Shown here: positions 1-12,400 of the stretch, one piece after another
Position numbering within the stretch: position 1 is the first letter of the stretch
Layout of the letters: every line of letters starts with the position of its first letter
Source of the DNA: Ligula intestinalis
Lineage: Eukaryota; Platyhelminthes; Cestoda; Diphyllobothriidea; Diphyllobothriidae
Assembly: GCA_036362985.1 (NCBI GenBank)
Contig: JAYGXS010000003.1
Coordinates: 34,619,275 to 34,683,274, forward strand
Direction: 5' to 3'
DNA: 64,000 nucleotides
The notes under the pieces: generated by a model
Database searches by the model: none
Told to the model about the DNA's origin: nothing
What the model saw: the letters and a program-made list of their open reading frames with translations, nothing else
Made by a program: the position numbers and the translations under genes

Positions 1-199
1 TACTTGGCAACTAGGATGCTCGACGTCAAAGACGTTTAAGACTCCAAACAACCTGTGGTTACTTACTCTATTAACACAATAATGCTATATAACCATAAGG
101 TTGTCCTAAGATCGCATTTTAATATAAGGCACACCAACGATAAATTAAACCAGCTGTTTGCTTGCCCTGTTTTAACTCCCTTAAAGGGTCCCTACTCAC

Positions 200-484
200 C
201 TCTCGTGCGGTACTGCGCATATTAGTTGCGATCTTGCGAAGTAGGTTCGTCATCGATGAGGGTTGGATGTGTTCAATGAGAGCCACAAGGAAGTTGCTAA
301 CGACCTCACGTTGACTGTTGGTGATGGAACGACACATAGAGAGGCGGTAAGCCGTGTGCAGGGTTGCTTCCAAGAGGCCCACAGCGACATCGTTCACGGA
401 GAGGAAGTGGGCGTAACGAGTGAGGAGGGGCAGAACCCCACCGCATATGTAGCGATAGAGGGCCAGCGTCATGTCACTGGCAGC
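200..484 (-). CDS. RyR: RyR exon 50 (last exon in window)
   Basis: 95 codons, phase 0 to 0. Encodes [20 protein letters not shown] and [20 protein letters not shown], matching MALALNRYLCLAVLPLITK and [20 protein letters not shown]. Donor gtgagt at 199. The gene continues left of base 1. Confidence 0.97.
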
Positions 485-3400
485 CTGTCCGGTTTGGGCC
501 TAGGTGTAGACAAAACAGAGGTGGTAGATTTAAGTTCACACCGCTCAACCATTAGCCTATGCCTTACGTCTAGCAAGACTTTGATGCACATAGTAGAAGA
601 AGAAGAACAACAACGACGATGAGAACACCAACAATAACAACGAAAAAAGAACAAGAGCAAGAAAGGCAAAAAGTTCCCACTGGTTTAATGACCGGTGCCT
701 GCAATATTGGACACACTTAGCACTTACAGAGTCCAGAAGAGTCACTGCCCGCATGTCTGGCAAGAAGGCATTCTCCAAGAGACGCACAAAGGTGTCCGCA
801 TCGGAGAGCCCGTAGACACGTTCCATGAAGCGTACAACCGAGGCCTTATGTTCTGGCAGAAGACCCGGCGGCATCGATGATTTGTCCACCCAGACTTCTA
901 TACCCTCAGCATTTACCTGTGTGTGTTTGTGTTTAAAAAGGACCGGATTTAATCAATACAATCCCAGAAGTGAAAGAAACTCCGAAGTAGCACAAGCAGA
1001 AGACCAAAACTTTATCATAATCCACTATTCCATACAAATTGGAGCGCAGCTGAGCCGAATGCGTTCAGAAGGGCACGTAACGTAGAAGGACTACACTAAC
1101 CTGCATCTCGAGTTTCGGTGGCGGCAGAATGAAACGCAGAGAGAGGACACCTTCGAGGTCTTGCATGCTGACAAGAGACTGTAGGATAGCCCGACCTCGG
1201 ACTGATTCGCTTTTTGTAGTGTCCACGTCCGGTGCACAGCGGCCCAATAGATCCACCAAAACTGAATAGAAAGTCAAAATGGCTGCGCCCAGGTCCACAT
1301 AATCATCATCATCCTCGGGCTGAAAGGAAGAGAAACCAGATGTGTGAGCGGAAAGTTGGGGAGAAAGGCCCATAGGGTGGTCGAACGACTGGGAGGAGGA
1401 AAAAGAGGAAGAGGATGAGGAAAGGCAGCAGCCGTAGCAGGAGGAGGTGACGAAGGAGGGGGACGAGGAGGAGGAGGAGGAGGAGGAGGAGGAGGAGGAG
1501 GAAGAAGAGGGGGGGAGGGGAGGAGGAGAATACTGAAATGAGGCGGAGAAGGAAGAGCAACAGCATTTGAAGGTACTTACAGGCAGCGTCGCAAAGTTGT
1601 ACGGCAGAGGGACAAATAAGTTGGCATCCTCATAATCCATGAGCACAGTTCTCCAGCCAAGATCCTCGTCCTCGGGGTTAAGTCCATTGGCCTCCGCTTC
1701 CATGGCCATCTTGACCAACTTGATTTGCGCTGACATCACGATGCCCTCCTTGATGCCTTTCAAGAGACCACCACCCGCAGAGGATACAGCTGCCCCTGAC
1801 AGGGAAGCCGACTGATTTTCGTCTGGATAGTTGAAACTGTCATTTGCGCCCTCAGGGCTACCCGGTGGAAGTTCAGAATTTCCATACATGCCACCGATGG
1901 TGGGCTGGGAGTCGGCGAGTCGACGGTTGCTTACCTTGGTTCCGCCTCTCAGGGCCGGTCCCAGACATTCCGGTCGTCTGATCAGTAGGCGAACCACAAG
2001 ATTGGCGTTTTCTTCCACAGTTTCGCCTGAAATTGAAGAACGAATATAGATGCGAGAGATGGTCGAAGATCGACACGGATCAGACGGGACTGGGGCAAAA
2101 GGACTCTGTGTGGCCTACAAAAATTGCCTTACCATTCACCCAGACCGTAAAACGAAGGAAATCCAGGAAGCGTTCGCCCTCTACTGGATCCCAACCAATG
2201 TCTGGATAGCCCTTGGCTAGCAATTCTGCATTCGACTGCACTCCGCATCGAGACAAATACACTGCGACCTGGAAGGAATATGCACACGTGATAATAAGTT
2301 TGACAAATAGCTAGCAGATTTTTTGTGACATAAAGGGGGGGGAGGGAGTATCACACTTAGCACGCAGACTTCATAATCTTCCAATGCCAGGAGTACTCTA
2401 GATTAGTAGCTAAGCGACCTTCCATGTGCTTGCTCGCATCCTGAAGTCCTATATACTTATTTCGTTTTATAATGCCAATGTAAACATTTCGTAAGTTGGA
2501 GGATAACAACGAATAGGGCAAAATACCAAAGGATGAAATGTATTTTTTTGATCGCGCGAAAGACCTTGGTAAAAAGCACTGAACCGAAGCACCCAGCGAT
2601 ATTTATTTAGGAAAGAATATTTTTGAATTACTTTTATGACCCCCTGCCCAACAGGACACATGGATAGGGACGTTCTTACCCCTTCCCAACGTAATAATGA
2701 TAGCCTTGCTTCACGTAGGCAAATATTCGCGTGTTCTAACCCTAACACGAACCCAAACTATTGCCTTAACCTCAGGCCATAACCTCAACCCTAGTCTTAA
2801 CCTTGGTCTCAATGCTCCCCTAATTTAGCACGACGTCACCTGTTATGCGCATATGTTCTGCCGGGGATACTGGATAAACAATCCCTACATAAAGATCTGT
2901 CAAGTAACGACATAAATAATTGACATAAATTGGTTAGAAGGAGATCTAAGGCTGTAAACACCTCGAAATACTAGGCGTGTCTGGAACGCTGATGCTTAGT
3001 CGCCTTGCTCGGGGCCTCCCGAGAAAGCGCAGCCAATGAACCAATCAGGCTGGCGTGAGGGTACACACACACGCCACGTCGATCCCCTCCCCCTCTCCCC
3101 ACAATGCCGGGTGCATGTCTAACGCGTTCGGCGCTGAACCGCCAAAATAGACTGTACCGTGAACGCTCTACCAATGAGACAGCGGCGCGCTCATTGGCGG
3201 AAGTGAAGTCGCGTTACCAGATCGGATCAGTAATCCAATTGGTGCTAGCTACATAATCTGAAGTAGTTGCTAACTTCAATGCGGCCTCGTATGAATACTA
3301 TCTACCGACCGTACTTTAATCATTCCAGCCGCAGTTTGTTTCAGTCTCATAGACCCAGCAGGATAACCTGGAAAAACCTCGTAAGGTGGCTGAAAGGAAA

Positions 3401-6400
3401 TTCAGGAAAACCATGCATAAGTAACCTTTTCCAATTGTTTTTCTCTCAGAGCAAGAGCGAGCTCGTTATTGTCCATCAGAGAGGAATAGGCGACGTCCAG
3501 CGGGCAGGTTCCTCTTAGGCTCGGTCGAGCTAAAAGGGAAGAAAATAAGAATGAACGCAAGGCAAACCGGTGAGGCTCATAGCTTTTATCTCAATCAGCT
3601 TAAATCTAGGAACTGATGAGACCTTAAAAATTCGTATAATGTAGTGTGGACTCGGTTCAATGATCCATCATCTAACGACTGCCAACCCCTCCTTGACTCT
3701 CAGAATACCTAATAAGAAAATGATAAGCACCTACCCCGCCAACGGTTAAAAAAGCGTAAGGCTGTCCGGTTGGTTATGTTAACTCGAGACAGAATTCTAA
3801 ATAGAAAGCAAAAACTCCATATATTTAAACCTTATGACTTCAAAGCTTGGATTGGAAATGAAACTTGCGCAGTCAGTAAATGAGCGAACCAGAGCATTCT
3901 CAAGTCACGGACCCTCCGAATTTACGCCTTTTTTCTCTGTCATCGGGGCAAGCCCATAGACTACTTCACGAGGCTAGACCACTTTCTATTCCGGCAACTA
4001 CAGCAAGTCCAGCGGAACAGCCGTCAGATCGGAAGGTAGGGGAGTCTCTGGAGTCACGCAGAGGCTATCAATCATTAGCGAATTCCCGGGGCTAACTCCC
4101 CGCAGTTCAGGAGACAAGCGCCACTTCAGTGGTTGGCAGTTTGACTCCATTCTAGGCAACTGTTTCGTGCCTTTAGGTCTTTCATTATTTTATATTTTCT
4201 AGCTTCGAGCTTCTATGGTACATTTCCGGCTGTCCTGACCATTCAGCAGCTTACAAAAGATGGCTGTGTAAATCTTTAAACGAGCAAAAAACCTTTAAGC
4301 GCTAGTGTGGCCCATGAAGTTGTAAAACATCAACGAGTTGTTCCTGAACCCTTCCGTAATAGACGTGTCGAAAAGGGAAAAATCTGAAAACACCTACCGA
4401 GATATTACAATAACTGAAAATACCACTAATTACAGTCGGTTAAGCATGTAAAAAACGTCAACTTTCGTGTCTTCCCTATGTATAATTTAGGGTTAATGGA
4501 ATTCTTGGCGCGGCTTTCGAATTTGAGCCACCCATTTCTTTTGCTCTCCATTCACGTGGGAATTTATTATCCTATATCATCCTCTCTAATCTTCTACTTT
4601 GTTTGTCTGCATTTGTGATCATGAGGTCATATCTACAGTACGCTACTACCTTTTTAAATGCACGAAAACAAGTTATTTTATCTACAACATATCACCACCC
4701 TAATATTTGTCAAATGCGGCCAATCTGTCGCATATGCAATTCTCCGTAGGATGACAACACGAAGGAAAAAGCGGAAATGGAGAAATTGAAAGCCGATCTG
4801 TCTCCATAGTTGATGTGAATGTCGTGAAAAACTTGACTTGTGAGTATTACATGACCTTTTACCTTTGTCCTTTTAAAATGACCCTTTATTTACCTTACCA
4901 TCTGCTCTCCGTGAATGGAGCCATTTTTGCTGAAAATTCAGGCTTGTAAAATCTTCAATATAGCATTGTTCTTCTAAAAAAATTCATAAATTCTTTTTTA
5001 AGTTGACGTACAACTGAACAGACCTAATTAACTTTAGGCTGAATAAGATAACCGAGGAAGACATTTCCATCCATCAGCAGCCAGCCATCAGATCAGAAAG
5101 CAGAAGTGTCTTGGGAGTCATGCAGGGGCTATTGGTCACGAACACGGTTCCGGGACCAGCTCCCCATAGGTAAGGAAATAAACTCCTCTTCAGAGGGTTG
5201 GCAGTTCGACTCCACTCTGAGCAACTGTTGCGCGGCTCTAGGCCTTACACTATTTTTATCTTTTGTTGTAAGAAGAATCTCCTCTATAGTACCTGGACAC
5301 TACTGGCTGTTCTAAATATTCAACAGGTTATGAAAGATGGGTGCATAAGACTTGAAACGATCAAAAACTATGGACTCATGAGTGCGCTTCATGAAATTGC
5401 TAAACATCTTCGAGCTATCCCTAAACTCTTCCATAATAAGTGTATGGAGTAAGGAAAAATCCAAGGAAATCTACAGAATATCGCTAGGTGATATGATAGC
5501 AACTATGAAAAGACTATGAATTACAGCCGGAAGGCGTGCACAGTAACTTCATATTTCGTGGCTTTCCCATGAGCTGAGGTATAATTTTCCACTAATGGAA
5601 TTCACACGTACTTCTTGTAGTTGATGTACAACTTAACAGTGATAAGTAACCTTCGGCCAAATGGCAATACTTTGAACGACCAGCCGTCAGTCATACCCAA
5701 TCCCAAGGTTTGTAGCCTCTAAGGCTCGAAATGACATAATAAATATTGACAGAGGTAAGGCAAACTGGAAAGGTCGTTTCTAACTTATTAGACGTCGTCT
5801 GCAGGCCGTAGTCCAACTCCGCGCGTACCTGGTCAAACACTCTACCCTTGAACCACCGGTTTGCTGTCCTCTCGACTGCCATTAAAAATCTTACTTACTC
5901 CGGGAGAGCTGCATAATCGATCAAATTGCATCAAAACTCCAACCTAGAACCTTCGTGGGCGACTGGCAGTAATGCAGAAAAAAATACCGACGAATTCGGA
6001 GAGGAATAGGATGGTCATTTCTATCTCGGTCACCGTAGTTACTCAAATATACACCGACCACATACATTTTGTGTTATCTCTTGCCCCTTACGAAGACTCT
6101 AGATTTAAGCTAAAAGGCAGATACATTTAGGATGCTTAACTGCAATATCAGTTCGTGAAATACCAAAGAAAAATTTGTGGGTATGAAAATTAAATTAGGT
6201 GAATAGGCCAGTATCTCCCGAAAGTGTCCAAAAAGCCTTACATTAACAACTCTTGTAATTAAGTATATTTTAAAGACCACATGCTTGCACGAGCCTCTAG
6301 TACGGTGGGCTGGCCTTATATGACAAATGGGCCTACTGAAACTACATAGATTGCTATTAAGAAAATAATGCTCAGAAGATACCAACACATGTCGAATAAT

Positions 6401-9400
6401 GAGGCCCCTTTCCACAAACCTTTATGCATGCGCGCCACGCCTGTGCGGATACCGTACGAGTGAGAATCTATGCTATACACGTTCGAACTTTAGAGGAAGT
6501 CGTCCACTTGTAAGCTGGTGAACTTCCATAAATGACGGAGCCATGCAGTCAAGCTGGGTGCCGGACAACTGCCAGACGCCTGCGGTGCTAACACAGTACA
6601 ATTTCAGCACGGTACATGTGGCAGTTGGGAAATGACAATACCGAGAAGCGGTCATGGGGGAGAATGGAGGAGTCATTAACTAACATCTTGGTGACGTCAA
6701 ACACGGGATGATTTATGTCATTTAAAGGATACACAGGGCAGTAGGTATGGCGAATAAAAAAGAAGAAGAAGGAGAAAAAGGGGGATAACTCAGCAACCTA
6801 CCCAGCAGCATGGAAGAGTTTTCAAGCATGTAGCTGAGATGATCAAACATGGCCTTTTGGTTTTGCCAAGAGGTTCTACAGAAGTAACAGAGGAAACGAC
6901 AGCACTGCACCACCATCTCCGTCGATCCAACGGTCGCTGAACGCTGGGATCCGCTACGCATTTGTGTACCTGTGGGATAGATAAGAGGCGTTAATACATG
7001 TCGAGGGCAGGAGTAATTAGCATCCATGTTACCGCACTCCAACTTATGTGACCGTATACGTAGGGCAGGCGTATGAGGTGAACGGGCAGAATTAAGACGC
7101 GGGTGGAAAATACTAGCTCACTTGATACATCTTCCGCCTCCTCCATAACTGCCGGTAGGGTTCCGCTACCCGAGTATGGTCCAGGTGAGGGACGTCCACC
7201 ACTGTCAGTGCCTTGCTGAAGTTGAAGTTCTGAGCCAGAGTTCTGATGAGCAGAACTTTGCGGCGACTCAAGCGCCGCGTTAGACAGGGTGTGCACCATC
7301 AGTTGCATTACAGTCTCGTGTACTGCCAGGACTCGAATGAGATCGGGATGTTGGAAGAAGACGTTGTTGTTCATGATATCCCTGAAACATGACAGAACAA
7401 ATTCTTCTTAAAATAGTTATTTCGATTGAAGTTAGGGGTGCTTTCCAGGAAGAATAAGATGCTACTGTTGTAAGAAGACGTTTAATCGTCTGGCTTATCA
7501 GATTCCCACTCGGCCATATCATCAGAACCAGTAGTTTGTAAGGATGTTGTTGACAAACCTGTACAGAACCCGAAGTTGTGCAAAGGGCAAATGTTTCCCG
7601 GCGCTTTAATCCGCGGCTGTTCTTGTTGATAGATTTGAGTGAGAATAAGAAACTCCAGGCGAATAAAATTCGTGCTTCCGATCGTCGAAAAAGCTTTTTT
7701 AAGTTAATTCTTCTTTCACCAAAATCTATACCGAAAGCGATGGTGTGTTAAGACAGAGGAATTACCATCTTGGGAACTTTGAATAATGGGACCCAGTTCA
7801 GTCATTGCCTCCCTAGTATAACCGCATCTACGTTTAACAAAAAGTTTATATGATGAATGACTCAGCACGATAACAGCACAAGTACTAGCTAATACCTCAG
7901 CAACATGTTTCATTGGTAATTTAAAACTATTTGACGCAGTTACAAGGCGTTCGGCGTTCATTAGTAGGTTCGATCTCGTTCCCCGTATGCTTTCTGGTAT
8001 ATACTTTATTTTCTAATGTTACCACTTATACTTAATACGGCTGCCACAAAGCATCTGTAAAACAATTTTGCAAAGTTCGTTTTAAAAGGCATGCAGTGTT
8101 AGCATGTTCTCCTTCGGGTGTACAAGATCGAAATCAAATAAACAAAACAGGTGGCCCCAGTAAGACTGCTTCATTAATACCCGAAGGATTCTGGTATTTG
8201 CCCTTATTCGCAATGTGAAAATATCCGACGCTAAATTCCTTCAGTTTTGCGAAAGATCACATAGAACGGAGGATATATGGGACGCACTGTTTCTGATAAG
8301 AGGCAAAGGCAAAACAACTTAGGTGATGAGGAACCTTGTGGTTGATGGCAGGGAAGTAAAAGAAACCAAGACGTCAGACTGACCAAAGACAGTTTTTCAG
8401 AAGCGTCTCCTCGTTGCTGCCAACCTGCACTCCGAGTAGAGAACGGATGCGACCAAGGGAACGCAGGAGTCTGGTCACGTCTCCCTTTGACGCGTAGCCA
8501 ATGGTGTAGGTGCGTTGAAGCCCCTCACGAAGCTAAGAAAGTTGAGGAAAGGTTTTGAATTAGAACTAATTAAGACAGTCGTAGTATGATACTGACCTCA
8601 AACATGTTAAGAGTGGGAGGGTGTGGACACTTCACCAGTAGCTCAGTGTGGGAACGTCATCATATGTAGTTTTAAGTCTCAAACTAAAAATGGCTGCTTT
8701 TTAGACCACCATTGGTGAGGGAGAATTGCATTTGCAGGGGATGGCAGGGGATATGTCAAGTAATATATAATGTAGGAAAACGGCCGCCTTCCTCCTACTA
8801 GATGCTGCACGAAAATACAAACAAATAAACAACTAGATGGAAGAGCAAGGCATTATGCTGTCAAGTTAAGTCAAATGGAAGACAATTTCATCTTTCCCGG
8901 TCCTTTATACGATTCTAGGGGCCCAGGAGACAACTGAATGGTGTCATCGACCGGGATTATGGACAACTTGGTCCCACAAATTTGCTGCAATCCAGATGAT
9001 CCGCCGGAAGCCGCCTTCAATTAACATATCTGAAAGGAGCAGCTGATTTCATAAGGGGAGAGGTGTGCCAAATTAAAAATCCAATGACTGTCTCGATAAA
9101 ACCTTGACCACACCCTATAAGTGGGCAAATCGATAGGTGCACTGATTCTAGTAGAATAAACAGAACTGTCTAGTTAGAGTGGTAAAAGCGTAGTTAGCAT
9201 AATTAATCAAGTTGTTTTTAAACGAAGAGAATTACGATTGTAAAGAAAAGTGTGCAAGAAGACGGATGGGGACAACCATACGTACTTCATCCAGAGCTCC
9301 ATACTGACGATAGAGGAGGGAGAACAGTTGTCTTATCAGCTCAACATCCTCGACGGTAGACGCCTTCGTCCACATGGTAACTGTCTCCAAGATGATGCGC

Positions 9401-12400
9401 GTCAGATTATCTAGAAAGGAGAATGCAACAGTGGTCCGAGTAGAAATTTACCTCCCGACGAACAGTTAAACCGCCCCTTTTGGGGCAACACACTGTGCTA
9501 TTTATATTTAACGCTGGGTGCGTTCAGGAATTGCCATGACCAAGTTCGTGAGAAGTAATCCAGTTACATTTGCCTAATAATGAAATGGCAAGCATTTCGA
9601 CTGTCGTGTGTAACGATGTCCGCTGTGTGCCCCATAGAGTGGATGTAAAACGAAGATGACGGCTTGCGCGTTAACTAACGTACTATTCACGTAGCCTGTG
9701 TAGCTCCTATTGCAATATATCTTCTCTTACCCGGCTAGCTCTGAGAGCAATTAATAGTGTCAGGACGGCTCGTCTGAACGCGCCACACGCTACATTATCC
9801 CCTCAGACTGTGCCAGACTTTCACGAGGGCGACTCGGATTCACCTGCTATTATCCAATTTGACCCCGCTTAGTTCCAGTGCATCGACGTCACAGACCGTT
9901 TTTGCACTTACGCAAATTACTGTACTAACCACGTCTCGGCAACGTACGGCAGAATACCAATAATATTGTGATATAACACTTGAAACCTCGAGCACTTAGT
10001 GGAATTGTCTAAGCCATCTTCTAGCACACTCATGGTTCACTTTTTATAGAGGCTAAAAGGCGACTTTCATCTACGGGCGGTTGAATATAGTGCAAATTTA
10101 TCCTCAAACGTCAACAGTACAATGCCGGCGCAACATGTTACAAATAGCAACACCGTCATATGTTCTAGAGTTGATTATTTCAAACGCTCCGATTAATTTA
10201 ATCCTCACTAATGGTTAATAACAGTCGGCAAGGACAAAAAAGTCCGCAATGAATGTCAATCGAACAGGTAGGAAAAAGCTTTTAGCAAGGCGTTATATTG
10301 GGAGCATAGTCTTAATGGCAGGAAGATAGGTCGCCGCTACTTACGTCCGGAAGATTCCGTGAATGGTTCATTGATAGGACCCAAAGCCAGCTGACTCGGT
10401 TTGGGAGCAGACGACTGGGGTCCACTCAACAAGTGCCAAATGGCGCGCACGGCTCTCGGAGGTCCGCCGAAACCGGACTCGGGGTCACCAATATCGTCGG
10501 GCAGGAGGGGGATCCGTGAGAGGTCATCCAAATTGCGCTGCGATCCATCGATGGTGGTAGTGGTGGTTGTGGTCGAGGGAGTTGGAGATGACACTGCCGG
10601 CAATGGGAATGGCACAGCTTTGTCACCGGAAGGCCCAGATACCATAGTCAGACCCCTGCATTGCTGTTGTTTCAAGGCAGCAGGATCGGTGGTTTCTTGC
10701 CAGGCCCGGAGGACTGCCTCGTAATCCCAGTTAACTTCAATTTCTGGACGCACAACTCCTAGATAATCCATCAGTCTTCTGTGGAACAGTCGCAACAGAT
10801 CCTGAAATAAAAAGTAAACAGGGTATAGACAATTCGAATGACTTATAAGATACCTACGTGCACAAAACTGCAAAGTAATCCCTATAACATTTTTCGGTGG
10901 GAGCCTACAACGCGGCTCCATTGACAAAACTCAAACCACTGGGCAATGTAATATGGGAAGAGTGGTAAAGAGGATTTTAAGCATGGAAAAAACGTGAATA
11001 GTAGGAAAATGTACAGGCAAAGGTAATAAAAATCACATATATAGAGCATGGCGTTTCAGTAAATTAGTATATGTTAGGAAGCGGCACACAATTTGAACAC
11101 GGTAGGCCTTCGCAGTTGTAGTGCAAACATATAGTGGTTTTAATGATTTATCGCCAGTAGCAGCAATGCTAATAAAGAGGCATCTTAGTGGACGAAAGTA
11201 GATAGCCATAGTACTATTGCCTTCCTCTTCTAGCTTTATGAGGAACTGGTGGTTGGTGCCTACCTTTATTTCCTCAGAGCACGGATTCTTGGGGTGCGTC
11301 TCTTCCTCGTCTTCGAGGTCGGCCAACTCCCCCTCCGTGAGGTCTGGTGACGGGGGTGGAGCTTCTGCAGGCGGTAACTCCTCCCACAGACCCGTCGGTC
11401 CACCGGGCCCCGGAATGTGCATCAGACTTTGGATCTGCACGTTAGGTGGGCAGCGAAACTCCCGCGTGCGCCTTGCGGCCACGGAAGAGGGCAGATTGGA
11501 CACCTTTATGGCCATATAGCGCTGCAGTTGATCCTGCACACGAAAGACGAAGGAGGCGGTCAAGAGGAATCAAAAAGCAGGCGGGGCTGGCGTCGATATG
11601 TGGGACACAAAGGATGAGGTGCGGGGGCATAGGTGTGTGCAATAGAGGTTCCCGTGAAGGTTAACTACTACTAATAATAGTCATAATAATAACGTTTCCC
11701 TACCGACATCTAATTCTCATCCATGGCTACCTGACGCTAGTTTCAACACAGTGGCCACACCCCGATAACCGCCTCGATCGGCGTGCCAAATCACAGGAGG
11801 GTACGCAACGCTGTGTATATCCCCACATCCAGAAATTCCGTTCTTTTTTCCGTCCAATTTCCCCCTTCTTTCCCTTCCACACCTTCAAAGAGTCCTAGGA
11901 AGCAGGTGACACCCAGTCCCGTAGGCGACCCAGACTTACTCTAATCGCTCTTCCACTAACCAAGCCCGTGGCTTACAGGGGAGTTCGGCAGCTGTCTGGG
12001 ATGTCTGAGCAGCCGGATAATGCTGCCTACCCAATCCCGGAGACGAGACTAGAAAAGTTACCCTAAGCAAATTCTGGGATCTTTACACTGACTGTGGCTC
12101 ACATATATAAAACTCACGTTTGAAATAGCCAAACAGACAACAACTCCCGTCCTTATCCGCCTTGCCCTATTCCGCGGCCCGCTCGAATGATTGGGCTCAA
12201 ACTGGCAGACTGGAATGCTGGTTCTCTTTTAGACAATACGAAGAGCAACCGTCCGGAACTGCTAATGGCACTAGTCACCCTGGCGTGGCCTACAGTCACC
12301 TAGATGCAGGAACTCGTCCGCACTCTGTTTGACTCCTTCCCCTCCCCTAGACTGGCTCCACCAAACTAGCCTCCCCCCCGTTCCCACGACTCACTTGCAT

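Larger units (their letters stand above)
2269..6478 (-). other. RyR intron of 4.2 kb (exons 45 to 46)
   Basis: Holds a degenerate telomere-like array near 2735-2815, a tRNA-like head near 3125-3190, two copies of a dispersed repeat (3960-4505 and 5050-5605) and a LINE 3' end (4757-4975). The region 5675-5890 shares short blocks with the SINE-like unit at 36188. No protein evidence. Confidence 0.8.

Noticed and set aside
1309..1566. Leu/Ser-rich frames over the GGA repeat
   Set aside because: Produced by the microsatellite in the intron. Not evidence of a separate protein.
10401..10724. Plus-strand frame with a Val run
   Set aside because: Shadow of the Thr run of RyR exon 40 on the minus strand.
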